DNA of 64,000 nt, taken from positions 58,298,397 through 58,362,396 of the forward strand of contig NC_037088.1 in NCBI RefSeq assembly GCF_002994745.2, written 5' to 3'. The position numbers and the translations under genes are program-made. The notes under the pieces were generated by a model. It searched no databases and had not been told where the DNA came from. It saw nothing but the letters and a program-made list of their open reading frames with translations. Source of the DNA: Rosa chinensis. Its lineage: Eukaryota; Streptophyta; Magnoliopsida; Rosales; Rosaceae. Shown here in pieces: positions 1 through 11,114 of the stretch (position 1 is the stretch's first letter; each line of letters starts with the position of its first letter).

Positions 1-1396
1 TATTTAAGTTTCTGATCTAAAAAAAAAAAAGGAAAAAAATGAAGTTTGATTTAAGTAGTAGTTTATTAAAAGAAAAAATTTAAAATCATAAAACAAATAA
101 AAAAAATAAAAAAAATGAATAACTTCCAGTTGGCAGCCATGATTATTGATTTATTGTTGTATACCTCAGCCACTGTACCCAGGCATCAGCTGTTCAAAAC
201 TTGCATCCATTTTTGCCAAACATTCGAATTAAAAAAAAATAATAATTGGAAATTGAGGTCGATCTGAAACCTTCTTCTCCGTCACCGACTATATCAATCC
301 ACCGGACCCAATTAGGGATCTACTCCTCCATCACTGCTTGTGCTTCAATACCAGACTGAATTAAAATTGCTAGCCATCACCATCACTCGGACCCAAACCT
401 TGCCCGGTTTTGACTCACCGCACTAGTTCACCGTCGACGCCGAGACCGACAGGACCTCTGGCCGCCGGATTCCGCATTGACCCCTAAATCCCTAATTAAG
501 GACCCGATGATTAATTGTTTTCATGCCCAGGAAAATTATTCACATGGAAGATAGATAAACCCTCCTGCTTGATTGCAAGCTGACGAATCCAGATTTTACC
601 TTTGTTTAATATTAATCCATCCCATGAGTTTTTACCGTGTTGACTAACCTTTTTTTGGGTTTCAATTGTCTTGACGGTCATCAAACAGACGTTAGTACCA
701 CGTGGGACCACAAAATAAGCTGAATTGCTCCCATTGGATATTGGGTATTATTTTAAAGGCGATTGTTAACCACGCGCGTCAGTGCATGTGCACTGACAGT
801 GCATAGAATCCTCTTCCCTTTCCTTGTCATTGACTCATCTCTCAAATAAAATCCGGACAAAATTAATTGCCTATAAAGTTTCTTCACTAGAATAATAAAA
901 AAAAAAAATGTTGCCTCTAAATTATCATTTAATCTCTAGATTAATTTATAGTACGCAATAACGGGTATAAAAAACAATAATAAATTTCATGAAAAGTTGG
1001 TGAATAGTGTAATCGGTGTAAGTGCATTAGCATCCAAATTATTTCATCGTTGATATAGTTTTGGTAGGCATTCTCTTTAAATAAAATTGATTTTGAGTTC
1101 CAACGCACAAAACATCCAAGTTGCTCCAATTTGCTTCATGCTCCCACATATGAAACTAAAACATTCAAATGCACTATTTGTATAGCTTGAGAAAGGAGAC
1201 TTCTGGGAACTTGCTTTTATTTAATTTCTGGAGAAAATGCAGAAAATAGAACAGTTTTTACAAAAGGTTTTTATATCCTGTCTAGTGATATATTAATTAT
1301 TCTGGTATTGGTTTGGTATATACCAGATTTGACATATAAATCATCACTCATAAGTCATAATCTTACTTGAAACATTGCATATTATTTTCTCATGAT
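1..1396. other. Intergenic DNA, no gene seen
   Basis: AT-rich sequence with A-runs near the left edge. The short open frames here (for example 511-711 and 941-1129) have no recognisable domain and no splice or promoter context. The stretch at about 260-490 is GC-richer than its surroundings but stays unidentified. Confidence 0.6.
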
Positions 1397-1993
1397 TAGG
1401 GCTGTCAATTCCAACACGACTCAATAACACGACTTGAAACCAGCAAGAAATAAAACTGATGGAACCCGTACGATTAAAAAGCGGGTTGACCGCCGGTCAA
1501 CCAGTCATGACCCATTTAATAAATGAGTCGGCCGCGGGTCAACCCGTCAATACGAAGTGAACCCATATAACCCGATTATATATGCTATATTTCTTCATGA
1601 AATTTTGGACATTGGGAGTATTTGATCTTAGAATTGAACAATTTGAAATATTTTGCTTCATCATTATTGGATTTAATTATTTATGAATTATATATAATTA
1701 TTTGTACTATTCGTCTTATAGAGTTTTTAGTGAGTTTAATCAATTTATGCATTTTTTTAGTTAAATGGGTCGCAGTGTTAACCCTTAAATGAGTCATTTT
1801 GTCAAACACGACACGACCTATTTATTAAATGGGTTAGACAGGTTGAAAACAGGTACCCCGTTTAATAAATAGGTTGAGTTTGAGTTTAAATTTTCAACAC
1901 TATTAGTAAATGGATTTCGCTTTGTCTCTTGTGACACGACATGTACCTTGAGGCGACACGAACCAAACCCAACACGACCTATTGACAGCCCTA
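1397..1993. mobile_element. hAT-type MITE (non-autonomous DNA transposon)
   Basis: A 597-bp element with terminal inverted repeats TAGGGCTGTCAAT at the left and ATTGACAGCCCTA at the right. It is flanked by an 8-bp near-perfect target duplication, CTCATGAT (1389-1396) and CTCATGGT (1994-2001), seven of eight bases matching. The 8-bp duplication and the subterminal repeats of ACACGAC and GGGTTGAC type fit plant hAT MITEs. It has no coding capacity. Confidence 0.8.
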
Positions 1994-2613
1994 CTCATGG
2001 TATGTGATTATTGATCAAGAACCCTATTATGTGATTTTTGTCCACCCTTCACAATTACCCCACTATTTCGACATATACAATACCTTAATTTTATGCAATA
2101 ATTACGGATCATATATATATATGGCTACAACGTGTCATAAGCAGTAAATTAATATACCGGCTCCAAATTTCAGAATTTCATTACTCTAAAACATTATAGA
2201 CACCTTTATAATAATTGTTATGTAAATCAGGCACATGATTGTGCATTGTTTGTCACTCTTCTTGTTTGTGGCCATTCACGATCGTCTTGATCCCTACGTA
2301 GTGAATTGCTGGTAAGATTTGTTGTTGTCGAACCATAGGACAGAGAAATGCTGTCCACTCTAAATTAAATAAACCAAAAACGTTACAAGAAACAAAATAA
2401 TAAGAACCAAACACGTTTATTTATTTCACATAAAGAAAATCTCTGAAATGTTCATGGTGGAGCGTTACCGCGCATGATGTTCAATGCAACTGGATTACTA
2501 ATTAACTGGTGTTATTACTGATCAATGCATGAAAGCACTTTTACAATGTAGTCATTTATTTCAATAAAAAGTTCTTTCATTTGTTTGTTTATTTAAACAG
2601 ACAGAATTTGGAG
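1994..2613. other. Intergenic DNA, no gene seen
   Basis: AT-rich unique sequence between the hAT MITE and the LINE. I see no ORF, RNA gene or repeat I can name. Confidence 0.6.
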
Positions 2614-2628
2614 GAGAATTGGAAATTT

Positions 2629-5494
2629 TTTTTTTTTTGATCAAATAAGAACTTCATTGACTATGAATCAATTACAATGAGTTGTGGAAAGACTGTAAGC
2701 AACCACCAGGATGATGAAATGCCCAAAGTTTTCCATACTAGACTTCACACTGAAAGTCCATACTGACACACTGATGGAGCCACTCAGGCCCCGACTCCAA
2801 ACAAAGAAAAGGCTGACTAATTTTTAAGGCTTCCTTTGCTAGCCGGTGAGCAATTCCATTGCCTTCCCGTTTCACAAAGTGCCCACTACATGAACTAAAA
2901 GACTGAACTAACAACTTAACTTCATCCAAAATATGTCCTTCAAGACTCAAATCTTCAAAACTATTAGTGAAACTACTAATGACTGAAAGAGCATCACCTT
3001 CCACCTCCAGATGAACGAAGCCCACGTGCAACGCAAACCGTAAACCATGCAACAATGCCAAGGCTTCCACCGATCTTGGAGGAAGATTACCAACTTGTGG
3101 TACTGCCATCGCGCCTTTCAACTCTCCACGACAGTCTCGAAAAACCACCCCCAGCCCACTGCGACCGTTCTTCATATCACAGGCTCCGTCAAAATTCATC
3201 TTGATACAGTCAACAGAAGGTGGTTGCCAGGTGACCTGAGTTTGACGAACTGCCACCTTAATGGATTGAACCTTTTGTGTAGCCTTTTCAAATTCCATTT
3301 GCCACTCATTAGTAGCTTGTACCAAGGCATCCGGTCCCAGGCTTTTCTCCCCATGTCTGTGTAGATTCCGGTTACGCCAAAGCCACCATGAGATATAACA
3401 AAATTTAGTCAGCTCAGATATAGAGGCAGCAGAGTAAACATGATGTATAAGGTCAAGGAAGGATGGTTCCTGCCAACTTGTATGGGCCCCACGTAGAAAA
3501 GACTCTTTCCAAACTGCTTTTGCTCTAGGACAATCCCACAAAATGTGAATCACGGACTCCAAAAAGTCCCCACACTGCCAACAACTTGGAAATTCAAGAA
3601 CTTTTCTAATTTTCAGATTTAGACCACATGGTAGGTAGTTGTTTGCAGCCCTCTACATGAAGACTTTGACTTTGTGGGGTAGATTGAGACTCCATAGTTT
3701 ATTCCACAAGGACTTGTTGCCATTATGACTAGAGCCCGCCATTGTCCCATTTTTTCGAAATTGCAAGTCTCTAGCCACCCAATATCCTGATTTCACACTA
3801 TAAATACCAGACTTAGTGAAATGCCAAACAAGCTTGTCAGGTACAGTTCTCAAACCAATAGGCATACTAAGTACCATATCAGCTTCATGAGGTAGGAAAA
3901 TAGATTGCACCAGAGGCACATTCCATGCTCCCGAGGCAGTGAACAAACTGTCTACCTTCTGATGGACGGGGATTGGGACCGGACTTACCACCTTAAAACC
4001 AATTGGACAAGGCAACCACCGATCCTTCACTATACTTACTCTTGCTCCGTTCCCAATTCGCCAGCGAGTACCATTATCAATCACTTGTTTTCCCCACAGC
4101 AAACTTCTCCATATAGCTGAAGGTGTGAGACCCAAGGAAGCATCTAAAAAAGAAGAATTTGGGAAGTATTTAGCTTGAAGTAATTGGCTTACCAGAGAAT
4201 GTTTACCCCAAAAAATCCTCCAAACCGTTTTTGCTAGCATGGCTTGATTAAAGGCCCTCAAATCTCTAAATCCAAGACCCCCCTCCTCCTTTCTTCTACA
4301 AAGTTTGTCCCAACTACACCAATGGATTCCTCGCTTCTCACCTCCTCTTCCCCACCAAAACGTACTTACTTTTGATTGAAACTTCTTGCAAACTCCAATA
4401 GGCAACTGGAACACACCCATGGAATAAGTGGGAATTGCTTGAGCAACTGCTTTAATCAATACAAGCTTACCCGCTTTTGAGAGGAACTTCCCTTGCCAAC
4501 CTTGGAGATGAAAATCAAGCCGCTCATTTAACTTCCTGAAGGCTTCTTTCTTATTCCTTCCTATAGTAGTAGGGAGCCCCAGATGCTTTTCATGAAATTC
4601 AACGATCGGGACATTCAAAACATCTTTAATTTCATTCATCACTTGACTATCAACATTCGGACCAAAAGACAGGGCTGATTTCTGATAATTGATGCGTTGG
4701 CCTGCTGCTGACTCATAAAGAAGCAAACACTGCTTTAAAGACACACTCTCCTGAGTTGTAGCATTGACAAAAAGAAGGCTATCGTCTGCAAAAAGAAAAT
4801 GTGAAATAGAAGGTGCTGTAGATGCTACTTTAACTCCCTGTATCAACCCAGAAGAATCAGCATGATGTAATAAAGCCGAAAGGCCTTCAGAAACAAACAG
4901 GAACAGGTAGGGAGACAATGGGTCTCCCTGCCTAATACCCCTTGTTGGCTTGAAATTACCAATTGGCTGACCTTTCCATAAAACTGAAAAAGAGACAGAG
5001 CTGACACACTTCATTATTAAGTCTACCCAACCCTCCGCAAACCCCAGCTTTGACATCACTGCCTTCAAGAAAGTCCATTCCACCCTGTCATACGCCTTAC
5101 TGATATCCAACTTAAGAACTAACTTAGGAGATGCAGTGCCTTTTTGTGTTCGGATCGTATGGATAGTTTCAAAAGCTGCAATGACATTGTCCTGAATGTT
5201 CCTCCCAGGCACAAAAGCACTCTGTGTACCAGAGATTATGTCCGGGAGAAAAACCTTGAGCCTGTTAGCTATAGTCTTTGAAATTAGTTTATAAACAATG
5301 GAACAAAGGCTAATGGGTCTGAATTCTGTCACCTGTTGAGGACTTACACACTTAGGGATCAGAGAAAGAAGTGTATGATTGAAATCCTGAATCTCTTTAC
5401 CATCATTCAATACTCCAAGACAAAATTCGCATACTGAATCACCCACTACTGACCAATAAGTTTTGAAAAATAAAGCAGACACACTTAGGGATCA
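2629..5494 (-). mobile_element. 5'-truncated LINE (L1-type non-LTR retrotransposon)
   Basis: The element ends in a poly(A) tail on the minus strand (the T-run just right of 2628). It is flanked by a perfect 15-bp target-site duplication, GAGAATTGGAAATTT, at 2614-2628 and 5495-5509. Only the 3' part of ORF2 is present: reverse transcriptase, zf-RVT region and RNase H. ORF1 and the endonuclease domain are missing, which is the usual outcome of incomplete target-primed reverse transcription. The perfect target duplication and single coding lesion suggest a fairly young insertion. Confidence 0.93.
2738..5482 (-). pseudogene. LINE ORF2 remnant: reverse transcriptase plus RNase H
   Basis: Translation from 5482 gives plant L1-type reverse transcriptase, including FRPISLCSIVYKLISK, the DISKAYDRVEW block, GIRQGDPLSPYLF and the catalytic FADD box. 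A zf-RVT-like region (LWNKLWSLNLPHKVKVF, then HILWDCPRAKAVW) follows, then an RNase H domain with NFDGA, an active-site E in the ALALLHGL helix, EGDAL and the terminal HRLAKEAL segment. The two open stretches share one frame. They are separated by a single TAG at 3653-3655 where the family normally has Trp (VFMW to VFM-stop). The N-terminal endonuclease domain is absent. The open frame starts at a non-ATG codon because the element is truncated there. It encodes no functional retrotransposase. Confidence 0.92.
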
Positions 5495-5509
5495 GAGAAT
5501 TGGAAATTT

Positions 5510-6288
5510 GATTTGTAATTGTAAATATAAATACCATTCAATTAACGTATTAAAACAAGTAATAAGACTTACATCAAAAACATTGATATAAATATGAATG
5601 GATAAATACGATATATTTTTTTATATTTCGCTACGTTTAGAACCTAGCTAATATACTGTTCTTTACACTCGTGTAAATTGGGTATATTTTTTTTGTAAGA
5701 TATAAATCATATAATACGTCGTACATCATCATATGTATGTCACCCATGATGCAGATAGAATAAGTATTAATGTGAAGACAACAACTGTGACATGAGTCAC
5801 ATGAAAGCAACTTAAATAATCAAATTATTATTGACTCGTTGTTCCCTCAACTCTATTTTCTTCCATTTTGTTTCCTGATAGGTATTATTATTATTATTAT
5901 TATTAATTTTTTTTTTTTGGGAGATGTTACATTCATGATTCATCAAGTGTTTCTAGACTTAATATTTTTAGCTAATGATTGTAGTGCTAAAACTAATTCC
6001 ATTTTGGGTGCCATGCATATATATAATGGTTTGGAGAAAGAAATAGCTAAGTCACATGTTCTTTGTGATACATGCATACTGAAAATGAAAGTGATATTTT
6101 ACAGTCAAATTAAAGTGGGTACCCTATCTCTCTGATTAATTTGATGATCGATCTACCTGGTGGGTAGACTATGACTACCTTCGTACGTCTGAACTTGAAC
6201 ATGGAGATTTGGTCGATTTCCACTTCTCCAATCGTATTGATCCCTACGGTTTTACCGCATCAACATCTCAATGTCTTCTCTTTGATTA
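5510..6288. other. Intergenic DNA, no gene seen
   Basis: AT-rich sequence. The open frame at 5839-6135 is built on an ATT/T low-complexity run and has no domain, so I do not call a gene. Confidence 0.6.
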
Positions 6289-6572
6289 TTGAAAGTGCTG
6301 GTTATGCGTCTATGTGTGGAGTGTTTGTGTAAATGCCTAGCTTATGTCTCTTTAATAAGCAGGACTAAGCTTAAAGTATCAAGAGTGATTCTTTATCTAG
6401 GGAGGGTCTATGTCCATCCACAGTGTCTGGATAGATACGTTCTCACACCTAAGCCTAACCTAGCTCAACATATAAATGCATGAGAACACAGATTATAAGG
6501 TCCAAAAGGAAAGTCGTTGTAGGGAAGAAAGACTGAAAAGTTTGACCGCTGTGGATCTCTCCTTAGTCCTTA

Positions 6573-7217
6573 GAGCAAGTGCAGCGGTTGCCCTTTGTCC
6601 GGGCAAATTGGGGGAATGATGGTGTGTTGACCGGTCAAAGTCATTTTGTTGCTTCTACCGGTCCATCTTTGACCAGGCAAGCCTTGCCTTTTCATGACCA
6701 AGGCCAAAGAAACGGGCAAGCAAATGACTAAATTCTTGACTGGGGTTGAGGCCTGCCAGCTCGGCTGAGGAGAGAGAAGAGAGAGTTTCAGGGGTGAAAG
6801 TGAAGAAAAGCAGAAAAATCTATCCTTATGAAAAAGGACAAGAAATTTTTGCTATTTATAGAAAATTTTTAAATTTTCAAAAATTTATAACTAATTCATA
6901 CGAACTCCGATTTTTGCATTCTACATATGCACGAACTCGTATCGACGATCTCTATAACTTTTATGAATGAAGTTTTCCCAAATTATGTAAGTGTAAAAAG
7001 TCGATTTTCGAGACCCCCCCTACAATTTTTTCTAACATCTCACACCCAAAAAAATTGTTTTCAATGAACAGTTAAAAAATATAATAATGAACAGTCTTGA
7101 CCGGTCAAGAAAAACAACGGGTGTAAACCCATGTCCAGTGGCAGTGAATAGTAACTTGACCGGTCGAATTCTTGACTTCTCCAATTTGCCGTTTCTTGAC
7201 TACGGGTGAACTTGCTC
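6573..7217. mobile_element. PIF/Harbinger-like MITE inserted in copy A
   Basis: A 645-bp element bounded by imperfect inverted repeats starting GAGCAAGT and ending ACTTGCTC, with a 3-bp TTA target duplication (6570-6572 and 7218-7220). A TTA duplication is diagnostic of the PIF/Harbinger (Tourist) group. Several TTGACCGGTCAA-type palindromes lie inside both ends. It splits one of the roughly 80-bp GTTCCA units; joining the flanks restores a continuous unit. The interior at about 6870-7020 resembles the reverse complement of the solo LTR at 25129. Confidence 0.75.
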
Positions 7218-7243
7218 TTACTCTTGGAAAGTCCATGCAAATG

Positions 7244-7403
7244 AGTCGTTGTCCGGAACTCCGGAAGGAAGACTCTGTAAAGTTCCACCACCGTGGATCT
7301 CTTCCTGTTTTGGAAAGGCCATGCATTTGGAACGTTGTACGGAAGAAAGACTGTAGAGTTCCACCGCTAGCTGTGGAACTCTTCCTCTCCTGGAAAGGCC
7401 ATG
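7244..7403 (+). repeat. Tandem roughly 80-bp units with hairpin core
   Basis: Two adjacent units each read GGAAG..GACT..GTTCCAC...GTGGA..CTCTTCCT...TGGAAAGGCCATG. A third unit lies to the left and is split by the MITE (6495-6572 plus 7220-7243). The right-hand unit contains a perfect 10-bp stem, AGAGTTCCAC and GTGGAACTCT, around an 8-nt loop. Related stems occur in the other two copies at about 8835 and 11280. Confidence 0.6.
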
Positions 7404-8310
7404 AAAATACGCTATTTGGATGGTGATGAAGATTCACATGTTTTTTTTAGCAGAAGCCAGTGTTCCTCGTGGGGGTGGTGATCATATATAAGATCAATTA
7501 GGGTGGGCCGGTCTATATATAACCCCACGTGTTGTTTTAGAGTTGAAAGTCCATGGTGAGTTTTTCTTTGAGGGAGAATTGGAGGCGTCAGAGCAATGAA
7601 GAACGTGGATTTTGTAATTAGTGCGTCGTAATATGTTGAGATTTTTGCAATCTCGTAAATATAATAACCTTGCATATTAGAAGAAGTTGTGTTTTTTGCA
7701 CATTATTATGTTCATAGAACTGGAAAGCACTTGCAAGTGAATTTCTTCTTCTTTTATCTTGTGAAACGCACATGTACATGTTAAGATTCTTGAACTCTAG
7801 AAAGAGTCAAATTGGTCAGGAATTCTTCACATAATTAATGTAAGTAACTTTTCTACATTGTGAAAGGATTTCGAAAATCAAATTACGTATATATTATAGA
7901 TCATGGCTAGGAAATCCCTTTGAAAGAGAAAAATAAATTAAAGAAAGGGAACCGGAATATCTTCTTCTTGGCCTATGCTATTGTATCCTTTGGAAAATCA
8001 CGTCGTGTTTTGATACCCTTGTGTTGCTTTGTTCTCATAATATTGTATTGCATATCACACTTACATGAAAATTAAGGTCAACACCTACTCCAAGTCTCCA
8101 ATTATATGGCGTATACATATATCCATTCGGTGTAGCTTGAGAATCAAGTAGAACTGCTTTGACTATGATGTGCGTTTCAGATACATTAGTTGTTAATTTC
8201 TCTTAATGATACCACGTTAAACACCACGTTAAACACTATAAAGTAAACTACGTACGTACTGCGTACGGACAAAGCATGCATCTCAATCCAGAAGCGTTAG
8301 GAACATTTTT

Positions 8311-8400
8311 CAATACATCTCTTACAGGATCATGAGATTAATTGCTTCGTTAATTCTATCTAACTAGAGTAAATTGTAAGTCAAATGAGATTAATTGGGT
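8311..8400. other. Spacer before the RCA exon fragment
   Basis: Short unique sequence between repeat copy A and the decayed RCA exon. No feature is visible. Confidence 0.5.
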
Positions 8401-8575
8401 CATAGTATTATGCGCGCAGCTGGATCAGTATAGCCTTTAGAAACTGGAACAGTGGAACATTAATTTACTCGCTGTGCTGCTTTGCCGGCACCAAATACAA
8501 TCACAGAACCTCAGTAAAACGTACGAGTTTTCGGAACCAAACACGTTCATAAAATTGTAACGGCTCTTAAGATAG
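8401..8575 (-). pseudogene. Decayed terminal exon of Rubisco activase
   Basis: On the minus strand this stretch resembles the last exon of the intact activase gene (13951-14066) and part of the preceding intron. It still reads GKAAQ.VN, then after a stop and shift VPVS.GYTDPAA. The splice acceptor context (TGCCG instead of TGCAG) is damaged, and the first redox Cys codon of the extension now encodes Tyr. It is not continuous with other activase exons. I read it as the relic of an older tandem copy or partial duplication of the 3' end of the gene. Confidence 0.75.
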
Positions 8576-8849
8576 GGTTATTAGAGTGGAGGAGAGTCTC
8601 CCTTCATGTTCCATATGTCTTTGTTCGTAGCGGATATAGTTAGTTTTACTGAGTCAACATATTATTGTCTTCTCAGTTCTCATTGATTATCATAATAAAG
8701 TATTGGGTGTTTGCGCAAATGATTAGCTTATTTCTTTAATAAGCAGGATTAATCTTAATGTGCTAAGAGTGATTCTTTATCTAGGGCAGGTCTATGTCCA
8801 TCCACACCCAACCTAGTTTTAAAGAGTAAACAAAAGTTCCAGCGCTTTG

Positions 8850-8852
<3 letters not shown>

Positions 8853-8890
<38 letters not shown>
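8853..8890. repeat. (CT)19 microsatellite
   Basis: 38 bp of pure CT repeat directly after TTTGGAA. It replaces the CTCTTCCT stretch seen in copy A, so it probably grew from that seed. Confidence 0.95.
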
Positions 8891-8895
<5 letters not shown>

Positions 8896-9332
8896 AAGCC
8901 ATACAAATACGCCAATTACATGGTGAAGAACATTTACGAGTTTGATAACAGAACTAGTATTCCTCGTGGTGGTGATATGGGATCATTAGGGTGGGCTGGT
9001 CTATAACCTCATGTACGCGTTGTTCTAAAATCAAATCTCAATGGAGTTTGACGTTTTTTGTTCGAGGGAGAATCGGAGGCGTTGGAGCAATTTTAAGAAA
9101 TGAAAATAAGGGTTTGCAGCCACAGAGGTGATTTTCCTTATTCCCATCTCATCTTCGCAGTATGTTAGAGATTTCTAGTAGAGAATGTAGCATATATATT
9201 AAAGAAGTTGTGCTTGTTCACACACAATATATAATATATGCTTAGAGATTGAAATGAATATATGATCAGAGCTGTAGAACATGCAAGGGAATCTCTTCTT
9301 CTTTGACCTCTGCTCCTATATATATATACTAG

Positions 9333-9907
9333 AACAAAACACACCCAACGAGTTTGGATAATTATTAATTAAATAGATATGAAATTTTTTTTTCAGAATA
9401 CTTAATTACAAATAATGGGAAATTTTGTCTTAGATGAAATACACAGAGTGGGTAAGTGGGAAGTTATCTGCAACTAAGTAAATTATTGTTTTCTTATTTT
9501 TTTCAATTTTAATTTTGTTATTTACCTTCTTATTCCTTAGTTATTAAATATAATTTCAAATTAATATATGATGTAAGGATCTATATGTAATTTCATATGC
9601 ATTTTGGCTAACAAAGCCTCTTTTCTTAATAATATACCAGACACCAAACACACCCTATAAGTGTGGATAATTATGTGGAAAGTTATTCCACAGAATGTGG
9701 AGAAAATTGCTGCACATATTTTGTTTTTTTTTTAATTTTTTTTTTATAAATTTATTTTGTTTTTCTTTTATTTGTGAATTGACAATTTTGTCTTTCTCAA
9801 ATATTTCAGTTCAAATTTTTTTAATATTTGAGGGATATTTTAGTAAAAAAATTCTGTTTTGGCTGACAAACTCTCTTCTCTTAATAATAGTATATATATA
9901 TATATAT
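9333..9907. repeat. Imperfect tandem pair, about 0.3 kb each
   Basis: Two consecutive stretches begin with ACACCC(A/T)....TTTGGATAATTATT-like or GTGTGGATAATTATG sequence. They end with GGCTAACAAAGCCTCTTTTC and GGCTGACAAACTCTCTTCTC respectively, each followed by TTAATAATA. The second ends in a short (TA)n and TATG-rich run. The shared termini suggest two related short elements or a decayed tandem duplication. Boundaries are approximate. Confidence 0.5.
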
Positions 9908-10325
9908 GTATGTATATGTATGTATGTATCCTTTTAAAAATCACATCGTATATTTTGGTTCCATTTTGTTGCTGGTCGATCTCGTATTGTGTTGATCACT
10001 TGCTATATTTTATGGTGCCATAAGTGGTCTACGACGTCATCCATATACGCGAAAGGTCAACAACTACTCCAATTAGATGGCATTCTTGGACAAATTAACC
10101 AACGATGCCCTAACTTAGTGTCTATTAACTAACACTAATCATAAATATGTTTCTACATTTATTTCGGATTTTTGGTAGCTTGAGAATTAAATACTTTGAT
10201 GATGTGCGTTTCAGACACATTAATTGTTAATTTCTTTTAACGATACCACGTTAAGCACTATAAATTAAAATAAGTACTCATATACAATTAACAACATGCA
10301 TCCCAATATAGAAGCTGTGCAGAAT

Positions 10326-11114
10326 TCTCACTTGAAACATATTCTAAATATTATGAACAGTGTGATTGTGATTTGGCACTTGTAGCATGCTATATAATAT
10401 CAAAACATGTCAAACCATACTAACACTATTTCTTATTGAAATTATCCTATTTTATAATCTCATTATTGGTAAAATATGATTTTTAGGAACTTGAAAGTGA
10501 TAGAGCTAAAAAATCTCAACTCAATTCTTTTCTATGATTTTCTAATTTGAAAAAAAAAATTATTAAAAAAATAGAGTCAAGATTTTAACTTCCCTAAGTT
10601 CTTGAATTACTTAAAAATATGATTTAAGGGTGAGAAAATTTTGGCAAGAAAATAAAAATATACAATTTTAGCAAAAAAAAACCATGTGCTATAGTCCATA
10701 CTCTTGAAAGAGAATCATTGTCACCTTTTTTCTTTATCAAAAAAAGTTTTTAGGTGGTTGTAAAAGCATATGACATTTTTCGATATGTTTAACCTCGCTT
10801 AATGAGGCACAGTTAGCCTCGCTTGCATGGGCATGAGATCCAACCCCTTCGTGAATTTTATATACCTGCTATCTAGCTTAGTTTATAGTACATTAATTGT
10901 AACACAATCTCACCCTTTTTGAATGTGTTTCAGAATTACGTAATCGCTCTTTACTTCTGTATTTCATTTCTATAACAGTGATCGATATGACATCAAGTAG
11001 TTTGTATGTGAATTATAATTCCATATTTTGCAATTTCGTCCCTGTTCCAGATTGACTAATTTTACACCCTAAACCAGAACAATATAACCGAGGGCAAAGG
11101 GCCTAAAATTCTAA
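10326..11114. other. Intergenic DNA, no gene seen
   Basis: AT-rich sequence. The stretch at about 10370-10470 weakly resembles the DNA upstream of RCA near 17395-17480 (ATTTGGCAC, CTAACACTATTTCTT), but I cannot name it. Confidence 0.5.

Larger units (their letters stand above)
6289..8310. repeat. Triplicated noncoding segment, copy A
   Basis: Shares ordered blocks with copies at 8690-10325 and 11115-12385. The blocks include a leader around TTTAATAAGCAGGA and GATTCTTTATCTAGGG, a GAAGAAAGACT...GTTCCA...TGGAA...GGCCAT block, a GGTCTATA block, a GAGGGAGAAT(T/C)GGAGGCGT block and a tail with GATGATGTGCGTTTCAGA-type sequence followed by ACCACGTTAA. This copy is enlarged by the MITE at 6573-7217 and by internal repetition of the GTTCCA unit. 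No conserved ORF links the copies. Confidence 0.7.
8690..10325. repeat. Triplicated noncoding segment, copy B
   Basis: Same ordered blocks as copy A: GATTCTTTATCTAGGG near 8771, GTTCCAGCGC near 8836, the GGTCTATA block near 9000, GAGGGAGAATCGGAGGCGT near 9065 and the GATGTGCGTTTCAGA tail near 10203. A (CT)19 microsatellite has expanded in the GTTCCA block. An imperfect internal duplication (about 9333-9907) lies between the block core and the tail. Confidence 0.7.

Noticed and set aside
3047..3364. Plus-strand open frames opposite the LINE
   Set aside because: They are antisense shadows of the RT/RNase H coding strand.
5839..6135. 98-aa open frame
   Set aside because: Built around an ATT/T run, with no domain, promoter or splice context.
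10370..10470. Similarity to the region upstream of RCA (17395-17480)
   Set aside because: Only short AT-rich blocks match, too weak to call a duplication.
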